Below are positions 35,633 through 43,729 of a stretch of DNA of 64,000 bases, piece by piece. The position numbers were made by a program, and so were the translations under genes. Source of the DNA: a virus; the IMG/VR virus record IMGVR_UViG_3300009124_000002, positions 1-64,000 of that record. One strand, given 5' to 3'. Under the pieces are notes generated by a model. The model was not told the DNA's origin and searched no databases. It worked only from the letters and a program-made list of their open reading frames with translations. The stretch's first letter is position 1; each line of letters starts with the position of its first letter.

Positions 35633-35868
35633 TTGTTGTAAACCTTCCGCTCAAGTTGGCGAAAGCGTTTATCAGAATGCCAGATTTCATCGGTCTGTGC
35701 TTGGTAGATTCCCTCCACTGTCTGAACCTTTGTCCCCGCCTTGAGATGCAACGTAGGTGGCTGCCAAAGATTCAAATTGTTCACGTTCGGTGAGGAGTTG
35801 GTCGCGCAGGAGGTCAGCACGAAGGGCATCATTGCTGTTGCCAGAAGAACGGTATTTTTCAATTTCAT
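35629..35868 (-). CDS. outer-membrane lipoprotein, o-spanin candidate
   Basis: A 79-residue protein; the start MKLKNTVLLATAMMPFVLTSC is preferred because it gives a normal lipoprotein signal with LTSC lipobox. The mature part is Asn/Pro rich (PNVNNLNLWQPPTLHLKAG) with a C-terminal helix. It begins inside the coding region of the 35687 ORF in another frame, the layout of Rz/Rz1 spanins. Spanins fuse inner and outer membranes at lysis. Confidence 0.55.
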   Translation of the reverse strand: MKLKNTVLLATAMMPFVLTSCATNSSPNVNNLNLWQPPTLHLKAGTKVQTVEGIYQAQTDEIWHSDKRFRQLERKVYNK

Positions 35869-35989
35869 TAATGAGTCCTTTCTCTCTTTCACGGTGGTCG
35901 TCGATTAAATCCCGATAGAAAGCCTTGTTCTTGAACGCAAGGTAGAGTTCAAGTGATTTCAAGACTGATTTGATAAGTCCGAATATCAT
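35687..35989 (-). CDS. i-spanin-like protein overlapping the lipoprotein gene
   Basis: A 100-residue protein with a short hydrophobic N-terminus (MIFGLIKSVLKSLELYLAF), a coiled coil (DDHREREKGLINEIEKYR and LRDQLLTEREQFES) and a Gly/Ser tail. The lipoprotein ORF starts within it in a different frame. The membrane segment is weak for an Rz-type protein, so this is tentative. Confidence 0.45.
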   Translation of the reverse strand: MIFGLIKSVLKSLELYLAFKNKAFYRDLIDDHREREKGLINEIEKYRSSGNSNDALRADLLRDQLLTEREQFESLAATYVASQGGDKGSDSGGNLPSTDR

Positions 35990-35995
35990 ATGGTT

Positions 35996-36346
35996 TTATT
36001 TAGTTAGACCCCAAGCGTAAACCCTGTTGTCGTGAATCTCTACTCTTTCTGCCCCGGTAACTGGAGTCTTGTCTGATAAGACAAAAGAGTCATACTTGTA
36101 TGGGTCGTAGAATACTCTTCTGCCCAGATAGCGAAGGCATTCCATATCGATGTCTTCTTTCAATTCACCACGAACATATGCATGGACATTCTTACGCTTC
36201 TCCTGAAGAACCCTTTCCCTGCCTCTTTGTGAGACAATGAATTTTGCTCCTTCGATTATCACTGAATCGCAATGACGAATCACCTTTCCCTTATGCCTCA
36301 CTGAGAGACATTTCTTGTGGAGGTTATAGTAGACATCGACCTTCAT
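35996..36346 (-). CDS. conserved phage protein, unknown
   Basis: A 116-residue protein (MKVDVYYNLHKKCLSVRHKG ... VSQRGRERVLQEKRKNVHAYVRGEL). I recognise the pattern as a widely shared unnamed protein of T4-like marine phages. It is rich in basic residues and may bind nucleic acid. A GATAAATA late promoter lies 10 bases upstream. Confidence 0.65.
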   Translation of the reverse strand: MKVDVYYNLHKKCLSVRHKGKVIRHCDSVIIEGAKFIVSQRGRERVLQEKRKNVHAYVRGELKEDIDMECLRYLGRRVFYDPYKYDSFVLSDKTPVTGAERVEIHDNRVYAWGLTK

Positions 36347-36912
36347 CGTATGGTTTTATTTATCCTATCCACGGCTCCACCTATAGCATAAAGAACACTA
36401 TCGAATCCACCTGACCCAAGCCCACCAAGAGTAGCTTGATTCCAAGGTTGCGGAAAGTTAACACCAATCCCACCATGTTCATAGAACTTTTCAATCTTAG
36501 CATCTGTATCATCAATCAGAATGGTCTGAGGATTGGCACAAAAATACTTTTCCTTTGTGAAGATTCGTTTCACCTTGGGAAAGTAACGGTCAAGCCACAT
36601 ACTCTTTCCAACAATGCAAAGGGGATTTCTTGATGGTGCAGTGCAGAATGCCATGTTCTCAATACCCACAAGATTCTCACAGTGCTCAATGAGTTCATCT
36701 GCCCATTCAAACTTATCGAGTCCATCCCAGAACTCTACGTTATCAGTGACCTTCCAGAATTCATCTGGAGTAATGTTCCATGCCTCTTCAATCTGGTATC
36801 CAGTGAATCCCTTCTCATAGGGATTCTCTCTATTGTGTGCCTTGCAGATTCCACCAACGAAATCAGCAACCACACCATCCATGTCAATGAGTATTTTCGC
36901 TTTGTTTTTCAT
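36343..36912 (-). CDS. HAD-type 5'(3')-deoxyribonucleotidase-like phosphatase
   Basis: A 189-residue HAD protein. ILIDMDGVVADF holds the nucleophile Asp and acid/base Asp; FCTAPSRNPLC has the motif II region; KEKYFCANPQTILIDDTDAKIEKF gives the Lys and the Asp pair of motif IV. It resembles NT5C-type deoxyribonucleotidases of phages, which dephosphorylate dNMP or regulate nucleotide pools. It overlaps the next gene by ATGA. Confidence 0.75.
   Translation of the reverse strand: MKNKAKILIDMDGVVADFVGGICKAHNRENPYEKGFTGYQIEEAWNITPDEFWKVTDNVEFWDGLDKFEWADELIEHCENLVGIENMAFCTAPSRNPLCIVGKSMWLDRYFPKVKRIFTKEKYFCANPQTILIDDTDAKIEKFYEHGGIGVNFPQPWNQATLGGLGSGGFDSVLYAIGGAVDRINKTIR
36357..36364 (-). promoter_or_regulatory. 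T4-like late promoter (GATAAATA)
   Basis: GATAAATA followed by AAACCATACG and the ATG. A near copy (CTAAATAAAACCATATG) stands before the gene at 35687, suggesting duplication of promoter and leader. Confidence 0.55.
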
Positions 36913-36914
36913 AA

Positions 36915-37496
36915 TCAGTTAAACATAAAGTGTTCCCATTCATCTCGGCAATCAATGCCAAGTCTTTGTAGTCTAAAGTTCAAATCCACTAGTGTTCTGG
37001 CACGAACCTCTTTACCCAGAGCATTCATGAAGGGATACTTGTGCCCCTTGTCCCGATTGCATCGTTTACATGCCAGAACCAAATTAAAGTCATCATTTGA
37101 ACCACCCTTGCACTTTGGATATGCATGGTCCTTTGTTGCCTGATCAAAGGGAATCTTCTTCAGGCAATACTGACAGACTGCATCATACAAGACATAGAGT
37201 TGCTTTCTTGTCGGCTGAGTGTTCTTCTTGAACTGAGGCATCTTGCTGTATGAAGGTATCAGAAGAATTGTGGGGACATACCAATTGTGCCGTACGGAAC
37301 TCATGTAGGGTTGGTCATCATGCATATTCAGAGAATGATTCCAGTCATCCCACTGGAGTGCATTGAAATCTTTATCCATACCTTTGCCACTAAACTTCAT
37401 CATATGCCGTATCACATTTCGTGCTGTAAAGAATCCTATTGGTGCATAGGTTGAATTCAGAACAAGGGTTGTCTTTCGATGTGGTTCAACTTTCAC
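36915..37496 (-). CDS. HNH endonuclease
   Basis: A 193-residue protein. The C-terminal half has CQYC..KIPFDQATKDHAYPKCKGGSNDD then NLVLACKRCNRDKGHKYP: two CxxC pairs and the D-H/N/H core of HNH nucleases. The N-terminus (TTLVLNSTYAPIGFFTARNVIRHM) is typical of phage HNH proteins of this type. It may be a free-standing homing nuclease or a DNA-processing enzyme. GTG start at 37496 overlaps the upstream stop. Confidence 0.8.
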   Translation of the reverse strand: MKVEPHRKTTLVLNSTYAPIGFFTARNVIRHMMKFSGKGMDKDFNALQWDDWNHSLNMHDDQPYMSSVRHNWYVPTILLIPSYSKMPQFKKNTQPTRKQLYVLYDAVCQYCLKKIPFDQATKDHAYPKCKGGSNDDFNLVLACKRCNRDKGHKYPFMNALGKEVRARTLVDLNFRLQRLGIDCRDEWEHFMFN

Positions 37497-37594
37497 AAAT
37501 TATATATGAAAGATGCGAACAGAAAAAGGATAAAGACAATACCAAGAATGTCATCAATGTCTCTCGTTTCTTCTTGTGTGTGCTTGTTTTTCAT
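37493..37594 (-). CDS. 33-residue membrane peptide
   Basis: Starts MKNKHTQEETRDIDD and continues with one hydrophobic span (ILGIVFILFLFASFIY). Its ATG overlaps the stop of the 54-residue membrane ORF, and its stop overlaps the HNH GTG start. Tight coupling supports expression. Unknown function; small lysis or superinfection-related peptides are possible. Confidence 0.5.
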   Translation of the reverse strand: MKNKHTQEETRDIDDILGIVFILFLFASFIYNL

Positions 37595-37755
37595 TTTTTG
37601 ATTGATGCAAGAACCAATCCAATGTTTGCCATGGCATAAGACATCCAGACTATAGACCAAGGATAGTTCTTCTTTATGAGATAATATATTCCTGTTAATG
37701 CATACACAACAGCGACCGATCCGGGGAGGTAAATTGTAAACAGTTTATCAGTCAT
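37591..37755 (-). CDS. 54-residue two-span membrane protein
   Basis: Starts MTDKLFTIYLPGSVAVVYAL; has two hydrophobic spans (YLPGSVAVVYALTGIYYLI and WSIVWMSYAMANIGLVLA) separated by a KKNYP turn. It lies nine bases downstream of tRNA-Arg and overlaps the next ORF by ATGA. Unknown function. Confidence 0.5.
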   Translation of the reverse strand: MTDKLFTIYLPGSVAVVYALTGIYYLIKKNYPWSIVWMSYAMANIGLVLASIKK

Positions 37756-37763
37756 AAAGTATA

Positions 37764-37840
<77 letters not shown>

Positions 37841-37877
37841 TTTGTTTATTCTATTATAGTGGATTTAATTTTTGAAA

Positions 37878-39140
37878 TCAAGAGATGATTTCCTTGAGAA
37901 CCCTACCATCCTTAATGATTTCAATTGGACGGTTACCAGAGGTCATGAGCCGCTTCTCGGGATTGATACCCATAAGGTGATACAGAGTTGCTCCGTAATC
38001 AGCAGGGGTAACTAGATCTTCCTCTGGTTCGCTGCCAGTCATATCAGGTTTGCCATAGACAAATCCTCTCTTGACTCCACCACCAGCAAGTGCAATTCCA
38101 AAAAGCTTTGCCCAATGGTCACGACCAGCAGTTCGATTAATCTTTGGGGTGCGACCAAATTCAGAAGTCACGACCACCAGAGTTTCATCAAGCATACCCC
38201 GTTCATCAAGGTCGCGAATCAGTGCAGCATATGCTTTATCGAATTCAGGTTGCCATCTTGTGATTCCAGCCTCAATGCCATCGTGCATATCCCAACTCCC
38301 AAAGGTAACAGTGACATACCTTACTCCAGCTTCGACCAGACGACGAGAAAGAAGGAAACGAGAACCAGCAGCACCAGTTCCATAATTCTCTCGGGTCTTT
38401 GAATTCTCTGTCTTGAGGTCGAATGCTGCTCTTGCAGTTTCACTTGAAATCAGGTCATATGCCTGAGAGTAGAACTTGTCAACACCACTCATGACATCTG
38501 CCTTTTCTAGATTTGAAAAGTGATTGTCCACAATCGAGCGCATTGACCTGCGCTTGGCAAATCGATTGGTATCTACACCAGATGGTAGCCCAAGGTCTCT
38601 TACCTGAAAGTCACCAGATTCTGGATTTGAACCAAGCCCAAAGGGACCAAATGCAGTTGAGAGATAACCAGATCCACCATAATCATTTGCCTTGTTCGGA
38701 ATTGCCACATATGGTGGAATGTTGTTTCTTCCACCCAATTCATGTGCAACCACTGAACCAATACTAGGATATATGAGTGCTGGAGATGGGCGATATCCAG
38801 TCATCATGTTGTGCGTTCCTCTTTCATGTGCTGCTTCACCATGAGACATTGATTGAATCACGGTAATCTTGTCAGCAATCTTTGCAGTCTCACTTAGATT
38901 CTGTGAGAGTCTCAATCCAGCGACATTGGTATTCACTACACCCAAGGGACCACGATATTCAAGTGGAGCATCAGGAATTGGAATCCAGCTTTCCTGATGT
39001 GCCATGCCACCAGGAAGGAATATCTGAATCACACTCTTGGCACGAACCTTGAGATTTGACTCTGCTTGTGCCTTGAGAATAGATCCCATTGAGAGACCCA
39101 TCACGGAACCATTAAAAAGAAACGATCTTCTATTCATCAT
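37878..39140 (-). CDS. DUF1501 protein 2, Tat-type signal
   Basis: A 420-residue DUF1501 protein, a family of exported alkaline-phosphatase-superfamily-like proteins abundant in Planctomycetes and Verrucomicrobia. The start MMNRRSFLFNGSVMG gives a twin-arginine signal (RRSFLF). Family blocks: PGGMAHQESWIP, QSMSHGEAAHERGTHNMMTGYRP, FGSWDMHDG, VVVTSEFGRTPKI, GRDHWAKLFGIALAGGGVKRGFVYG. It lies 4 bases after the first DUF1501 gene and ends the operon. The role of DUF1501 is unsettled even in bacteria; a periplasmic hydrolase or partner of the cytochrome-domain protein is likely. Codon style and late promoter match the phage. Confidence 0.9.
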   Translation of the reverse strand: MMNRRSFLFNGSVMGLSMGSILKAQAESNLKVRAKSVIQIFLPGGMAHQESWIPIPDAPLEYRGPLGVVNTNVAGLRLSQNLSETAKIADKITVIQSMSHGEAAHERGTHNMMTGYRPSPALIYPSIGSVVAHELGGRNNIPPYVAIPNKANDYGGSGYLSTAFGPFGLGSNPESGDFQVRDLGLPSGVDTNRFAKRRSMRSIVDNHFSNLEKADVMSGVDKFYSQAYDLISSETARAAFDLKTENSKTRENYGTGAAGSRFLLSRRLVEAGVRYVTVTFGSWDMHDGIEAGITRWQPEFDKAYAALIRDLDERGMLDETLVVVTSEFGRTPKINRTAGRDHWAKLFGIALAGGGVKRGFVYGKPDMTGSEPEEDLVTPADYGATLYHLMGINPEKRLMTSGNRPIEIIKDGRVLKEIIS

Positions 39141-39144
39141 AGTA

Positions 39145-40494
39145 TTAGGCGATAATGCCTTTCTGGACTTCTCCATGAACATCAGTCAGACGAAAGTCTC
39201 GACCATTGTAGCGATAAGTGAATTCCTTGAAGTCAAACCCAAGAAGTGTAAGGACTGTGGCATGAAGGTCGTGGACATGGCATGGATTTTCAACTGCCTT
39301 GTATCCAAGTTCATCAGTTGCTCCATATGCAGTCCCACCCTTGACACCACCACCGATCAGGGCAGTGGAGAATCCAGTGTGTTGATGAGCACGACCAAAA
39401 TAACCATTACGACCAGCACCATCACGATGAGGTGTTCTTCCAAATTCACCACCAAGAATGATAAGAGTATCATGGAGCATTCCACGTTGCTTGAGGTCAT
39501 CAATCAATGCAGTCAAGGGACCATCGATACCCTTCGCTCTTACTGTCAATGAAGTAAAGAGATTGTCATGCATATCCCAACCTCCGTTCCATGCCTGTAC
39601 AAAACGAACACCACGTTCAAGAAGTCTCCGGGCGATAAGAAACTGCTTGCCTGTATCTGTGTTTCCATAAGTATCCCTTACTTTCTTTTCTTCCTTACTT
39701 ACATCAAATGCCTCTGTTGCTTCAATTTGCATATTGTATGCAATCTCGTATGACTTGATTCTGTTCTCCAATTCAATATCTTTACCATTCAACTGCGAGT
39801 GCATGGTATTCATCTTAGCAAGGAGATCAAGTTTTCTTCTCTGCTCTTGAAGTGTTCCGCTTGTCTTGATGTTGGCAATCATTTGATTCACATCACGCAA
39901 ACGAGTATCGATTGGAGTTCCCTGATAGAGACCGGGAAGAAAGGCAGACTGCATACTCTCTGTGTATCTCTGAGCACCACCGGGAGCAAGAGAAACAAAA
40001 CCGGGGAGATTATCATTTGCCAAACCAAGACCATAGGATACCCATGAACCAAAGGAAGGGCGAGGTAATGAAATCTGTCCAGTATTGAACATACGAACAC
40101 CAACATCATGGGCAGGAACATCTGTCATCATTGAACGAACTACACAGATATCATCAGCGTGTTTTTGCAATTGAGGAAAGCAAGAAGACATCAAGAGACC
40201 AGACTGACCACAAGGAGTAAACTCAAAATCAGTGGCATGACCAAGACGATTGCCGTTGATCTTTTTGCCATCAAACTTTTCGAGTTCTGGTTTGTAATCC
40301 CACATATCCAGATGTGTTGATGCACCTTGTAGGAAGATGTGTAGAATTCTCTTTGCTTTTCCTTGAGGTGCAACTGCCTGTGCGTTCTCATTGAACATTG
40401 TGCTTGCAGCGATCGCACCAAGACCCATACCTGTTGAACGCAGAAATTCTCTACGGGAGGATGGAAGTGGTTTGATATTAGAGCATGTATTCAT
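39145..40494 (-). CDS. DUF1501 protein 1, Tat-type signal
   Basis: A 449-residue DUF1501 protein with a Tat signal (SSRREFLRSTGMGLGAIAAS). Conserved blocks include FLQGASTHLDMWDYKPEL, CVVRSMMTDVPAHD, NGGWDMHDNL, ILGGEFGRTPHRDGAGRNG and HTGFSTALIGGGVKGGTAYG, then HVHDLHATVLTLLGFD and YRYNGRDFRLTDVHGEV. This C-terminus is the form that in PVC bacteria is paired with PSCyt/PSD1 proteins. The two DUF1501 copies differ strongly, so they are not a recent duplication. It starts one base after the upstream stop. Confidence 0.92.
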   Translation of the reverse strand: MNTCSNIKPLPSSRREFLRSTGMGLGAIAASTMFNENAQAVAPQGKAKRILHIFLQGASTHLDMWDYKPELEKFDGKKINGNRLGHATDFEFTPCGQSGLLMSSCFPQLQKHADDICVVRSMMTDVPAHDVGVRMFNTGQISLPRPSFGSWVSYGLGLANDNLPGFVSLAPGGAQRYTESMQSAFLPGLYQGTPIDTRLRDVNQMIANIKTSGTLQEQRRKLDLLAKMNTMHSQLNGKDIELENRIKSYEIAYNMQIEATEAFDVSKEEKKVRDTYGNTDTGKQFLIARRLLERGVRFVQAWNGGWDMHDNLFTSLTVRAKGIDGPLTALIDDLKQRGMLHDTLIILGGEFGRTPHRDGAGRNGYFGRAHQHTGFSTALIGGGVKGGTAYGATDELGYKAVENPCHVHDLHATVLTLLGFDFKEFTYRYNGRDFRLTDVHGEVQKGIIA

Positions 40495-40495
40495 A

Positions 40496-43120
40496 TTAGT
40501 TAATATACATCGTCTCGTTTGACATCACCATGACATGAATGAATTGTTCAAATGGAGAGTATGTATCTTGTGGGGTTGATTGAATGAACTTGATTGCAAG
40601 CTTGGTTTCCATATCGGTTGGATTCCTTTGCAGGAGCAATTGATAGATTGCTTGTATCTTTCCCGGTTCATCGATTACCTTATCGAATCTGCTTGCGATT
40701 TCTTTTACTTTCACCATCATCATTGAATTATTTAACATGAACAAAGACTGTTGTGGAACGGATGACCGAAATCTCTTTCCTGTTGGGAGGTTTGGATCAG
40801 CCATATCGAAATTGGATAGAATCTCTGGAAGACGACGACGATCAATCTCACCAAAGATAGAACGAGCATTGGGGTATGGTGAATTAAACAGTTTGACTGG
40901 TCCTCCATGTGCCTTTTCAAAATTACCACCATTGGCAAAGAAGAAGAGAGAATCACGAATACCTTCAAACTCAAGGCGTCGAATATTCTGACGGTGCAAG
41001 AAGATGTTACCGGGGTCTTTGAGTTCCATCTTTCCATCTGCCTTACTTGATTGACGATATGTGCGACTTGTGACAATCAGACGATGCAACCTCTTGATGC
41101 TCCAGTTATTCTCCCTCAGATAATTTGAAAGAAATTCTAGTAGTTCTGGATGACTTGGGTCTTCTGCCTGAATCCCAAAGTCATCTGGTGTATCCACAAA
41201 ACCACGACCAAAGTGGTGCATCCAAATTCGATTTACAAAGGAACGTGTGGAGAGTGGATGTTCAATAATTGAATTTGCAAGTTCAAGTCTACCTGAAGTC
41301 TTGTCAGGATACTTTCCTCCATCTGGATCAAGGTATTCAATGAAAGAACGTGGGGCAGAATCACCAAGTTTTCTTGCATTTCCCAAAAGGAAGATACGAG
41401 AAGTCACTGGTCGATTCTCTGTAATCACCATACTACGTGGAGGCGTCACACTGCTTGCCCACTCATGGTCAATGAGTTTGGCGGTAACACGTTGAAGACC
41501 TCTTTGATATTGAGTCCTCTCGCGGTTGTTTAGAATCCTCCAGAAATTCTCAATATCACCAAGGTCACACGGACCTTTATCCTTGAATAGAATCTTATCA
41601 GCCTTCTTTTGAAGAGACGATAATGGCTTCTTATTGATCTTCTTTTCATAAGTTTCGTAGAAGAGTCTACCATACCATGCTGCAACCTGAACAGGAGTCT
41701 CTGCCTTTGCAAGACGAAGACCTCTCAGGATAATCTCATTAACCTTACGAATCTCTTCTTCTGATTTCTTTACTGATTTGCTTACTTTTACTAGTTGGTA
41801 AACTTTCCAGAAATCATCTTTGCTGTTCATTTCACGATTCCAGTTAGACATCATCCTACCAACAAGACCAGTCACCTTATCAACCTTATTAGTTCTGGAA
41901 TACTGCCCCTTGGCTTCATTCGGTACCTCATTGTAATAGTTGTGTGTATGGACGATATACTGAATAGAACCTTTGCGGAAATGGTCATACCATCTTGAAT
42001 ACTCCTTGCGTTTATACACTTGGATATCAGAAGCCAACTTTTTCTTCTTGGTGATATACTCATTAAATCCATTTGAACCAGTTGTGTCTTCTGTCATTGG
42101 AAGCTCAAATTCATTCGGTTCACGCACTGAACGAAAGATTCCATGTAGTGCATAGTAATCCTTCTGACTGATTGGATCGAACTTATGATCATGACACCTC
42201 GCACAAGTAACAGTCAATGAAAGGAATCCCTTGGTGATGACATCGATGCGATCATCAATCACATCATTTGCATTATTGTCACGACGACCAATAGTGATGA
42301 ACCCAAGCCCTCCTGTATCTGGTTTTGGAAGAAGGTCACCAGCAATCTGTTCCTGAATGAATCGATTGTAAGGCTTGTCTTCATGAAAGGAATCAATCAC
42401 ATAATCACGATATGACCATGCATAAACATAACGAGGATCATCACGACGATTATTGGCACCACCCTTGTAATCACTATAGCGAGCAACATCCAGCCAGTGT
42501 CTTGCCCATCTCTCTGCATATGCTCTGGATGAGAGAATCTCGTCTACGATTTTGTAATAGTTCTTTCCACCATTTTCAAATTCAGAAACCTGAAGTGGAG
42601 TAGGTGGTAATCCAGTCATATCAAAGTAGAGACGACGAATCAACTCTCTCTTTGTTGCTTCAGGCGAAAAGAGCGCACCTTGTTTCTTGAGACCATCGGC
42701 AATGAAGTTGTCAATAGGATTCTCCTGTTTGAAATCTGGAACTGTTGGAGTATATGCCTTCTTGAATGCCCAATGTGATTCCACCTCTTTACCCCAACGG
42801 GAACCTGATGCAGTGAAATTGGTGGGAAGCTTGGCACCATTCTTGATCCATGAAGCAAGGATGTTTCGATTTACTTCTCCAAGGTCTCTCTTTGGTGGCA
42901 TATCACCAGAGACAATGGCATTAAGCAGGACGTTGTCTTTGAGTGCTTTCTGAATGCCTTCCTTGGAGTCCAGTAATGTATCACCTTTGACTCTCTTTGC
43001 CTTGGATGAATGACACTCATAGCAGTTATTTGCGATAAGTGGACGAATTGCATTCTCAAAATCATCTGCACCAAAGACGAAACAAGCGGACAAGAATAGT
43101 ATTGATAATACAAGTTTCAT
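40496..43120 (-). CDS. PSCyt1-DUF1549-DUF1553 (PSD1) exported cytochrome-domain protein
   Basis: An 874-residue protein with an N-terminal signal (MKLVLSILFLSACFVFG; LSAC could be a short lipobox). Domains in order: PSCyt1 with heme motif CYECH (33-37) and MPPK; DUF1549/PSCyt2 (about 130-340) with FDMTGLPPTP, RHWLDVARYSDYKG and a second CARCHDHKFDPI (306-317); DUF1553/PSD1 (about 600-860) with RSFVNRIWMHHFGRGFVDTPDDFG and RTYRQSS. This is the standard architecture of Planctomycete/Verrucomicrobia proteins encoded next to DUF1501. Heme loading would need host cytochrome c maturation. The ATG lies 6 bases after a perfect TATAAATA late promoter, so the gene is late and leaderless. Confidence 0.93.
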   Translation of the reverse strand: MKLVLSILFLSACFVFGADDFENAIRPLIANNCYECHSSKAKRVKGDTLLDSKEGIQKALKDNVLLNAIVSGDMPPKRDLGEVNRNILASWIKNGAKLPTNFTASGSRWGKEVESHWAFKKAYTPTVPDFKQENPIDNFIADGLKKQGALFSPEATKRELIRRLYFDMTGLPPTPLQVSEFENGGKNYYKIVDEILSSRAYAERWARHWLDVARYSDYKGGANNRRDDPRYVYAWSYRDYVIDSFHEDKPYNRFIQEQIAGDLLPKPDTGGLGFITIGRRDNNANDVIDDRIDVITKGFLSLTVTCARCHDHKFDPISQKDYYALHGIFRSVREPNEFELPMTEDTTGSNGFNEYITKKKKLASDIQVYKRKEYSRWYDHFRKGSIQYIVHTHNYYNEVPNEAKGQYSRTNKVDKVTGLVGRMMSNWNREMNSKDDFWKVYQLVKVSKSVKKSEEEIRKVNEIILRGLRLAKAETPVQVAAWYGRLFYETYEKKINKKPLSSLQKKADKILFKDKGPCDLGDIENFWRILNNRERTQYQRGLQRVTAKLIDHEWASSVTPPRSMVITENRPVTSRIFLLGNARKLGDSAPRSFIEYLDPDGGKYPDKTSGRLELANSIIEHPLSTRSFVNRIWMHHFGRGFVDTPDDFGIQAEDPSHPELLEFLSNYLRENNWSIKRLHRLIVTSRTYRQSSKADGKMELKDPGNIFLHRQNIRRLEFEGIRDSLFFFANGGNFEKAHGGPVKLFNSPYPNARSIFGEIDRRRLPEILSNFDMADPNLPTGKRFRSSVPQQSLFMLNNSMMMVKVKEIASRFDKVIDEPGKIQAIYQLLLQRNPTDMETKLAIKFIQSTPQDTYSPFEQFIHVMVMSNETMYIN

Positions 43121-43126
43121 ATACTA

Positions 43127-43134
43127 TATTTATA
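43127..43134 (-). promoter_or_regulatory. T4-like late promoter of the DUF1501/PSD1 operon (TATAAATA)
   Basis: A perfect TATAAATA in the 19-base gap between the signal peptidase and PSD1 genes, 6 bases before the PSD1 ATG. Confidence 0.7.
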
Positions 43135-43139
43135 AAAGC

Positions 43140-43604
43140 TTATTCTGTGAGTATTCGTCCTATGATTTGTTCTTTGTTGATGAAATAGTAATCGCTTATC
43201 TTACTGTTATCACCAAAGATAAGGTATTGATCGGGTTTCATCTCAAAGGTGAAATTTGTATTCAAGGGGGTGGGATAGTATAAGATATCTATGACTTCTT
43301 TACCATCTACTAGAATTACTGAATTTGAAATTGAAATTGTGGCAGGGTATCGGGCAATGACTCTCTTGATGACACGAACCATATCGCCATCCTCCACTAT
43401 ATCAGCAACAACAATATCACCAACATAGTAGTTGGGGCAATCCTTGCGAATCCATATGGTTTCCCATGACTTCAATGTTGGTTCCATACTCTTCCCAGAT
43501 ACCACAATGAAAGCAAAAAAGTGCTGGGAGAGATACCCCAGCACTGTTGTGATACCCAAGAGGGCAATGAGAAACCAGAATCTTACTCCATGCTTTCTCG
43601 ACAT
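43140..43604 (-). CDS. signal peptidase I (S26) homologue
   Basis: A 154-residue signal peptidase I. One membrane span (FWFLIALLGITTVLGYLS), catalytic Ser in SGKSMEPT (S39), catalytic Lys in MVRVIKRVIA (K80) and the GDNS box (131-134). It would remove Sec/Tat signal peptides at the outer face of the inner membrane. It is encoded directly upstream of three genes that carry signal peptides, which suggests a dedicated or boosted export step. Phage-encoded S26 peptidases are uncommon; shorter than most LepB proteins. Confidence 0.85.
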   Translation of the reverse strand: MSRKHGVRFWFLIALLGITTVLGYLSQHFFAFIVVSGKSMEPTLKSWETIWIRKDCPNYYVGDIVVADIVEDGDMVRVIKRVIARYPATISISNSVILVDGKEVIDILYYPTPLNTNFTFEMKPDQYLIFGDNSKISDYYFINKEQIIGRILTE

Positions 43605-43717
43605 TTTCTTTTGTCCAGTTGACGCCTTGCTTTTTTCGTATTCTTCTTGTATGCCTTCTCCTGACTGCGAGAAGTTGAAAAGGGAAGACCCTTTGATTTT
43701 GCTACTTCATCTTTCAT
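43583..43717 (-). CDS. 44-residue basic protein
   Basis: Starts MKDEVAKSKGLPFSTSRSQE and is Lys/Arg rich (KKNTKKARRQLDKRKC). The ATG is placed 5 bases after an AATAAATA late promoter, which supports this start over an upstream TTG. Its end overlaps the signal peptidase start by 22 bases. Possibly a nucleic-acid-binding peptide. Confidence 0.5.
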   Translation of the reverse strand: MKDEVAKSKGLPFSTSRSQEKAYKKNTKKARRQLDKRKCRESME

Positions 43718-43721
43718 TGTT

Positions 43722-43729
43722 CTATTTAT
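43722..43729 (-). promoter_or_regulatory. T4-like late promoter (AATAAATA)
   Basis: AATAAATA in the context GAATAAATAG, the same as before gp25, 5 bases before the small ORF start and overlapping the ExbB-like gene end. Confidence 0.5.

Noticed and set aside
36915-37496. Intron-encoded HNH homing nuclease splitting a gene
   Set aside because: Flanking genes are complete and no split coding sequence or intron structure is visible.
37878-43120. Bacterial contamination or prophage junction
   Set aside because: A phage late promoter and compact phage-type spacing bracket the operon, and phage genes and tRNAs continue on both sides. Only read-level checks could fully exclude a chimera.
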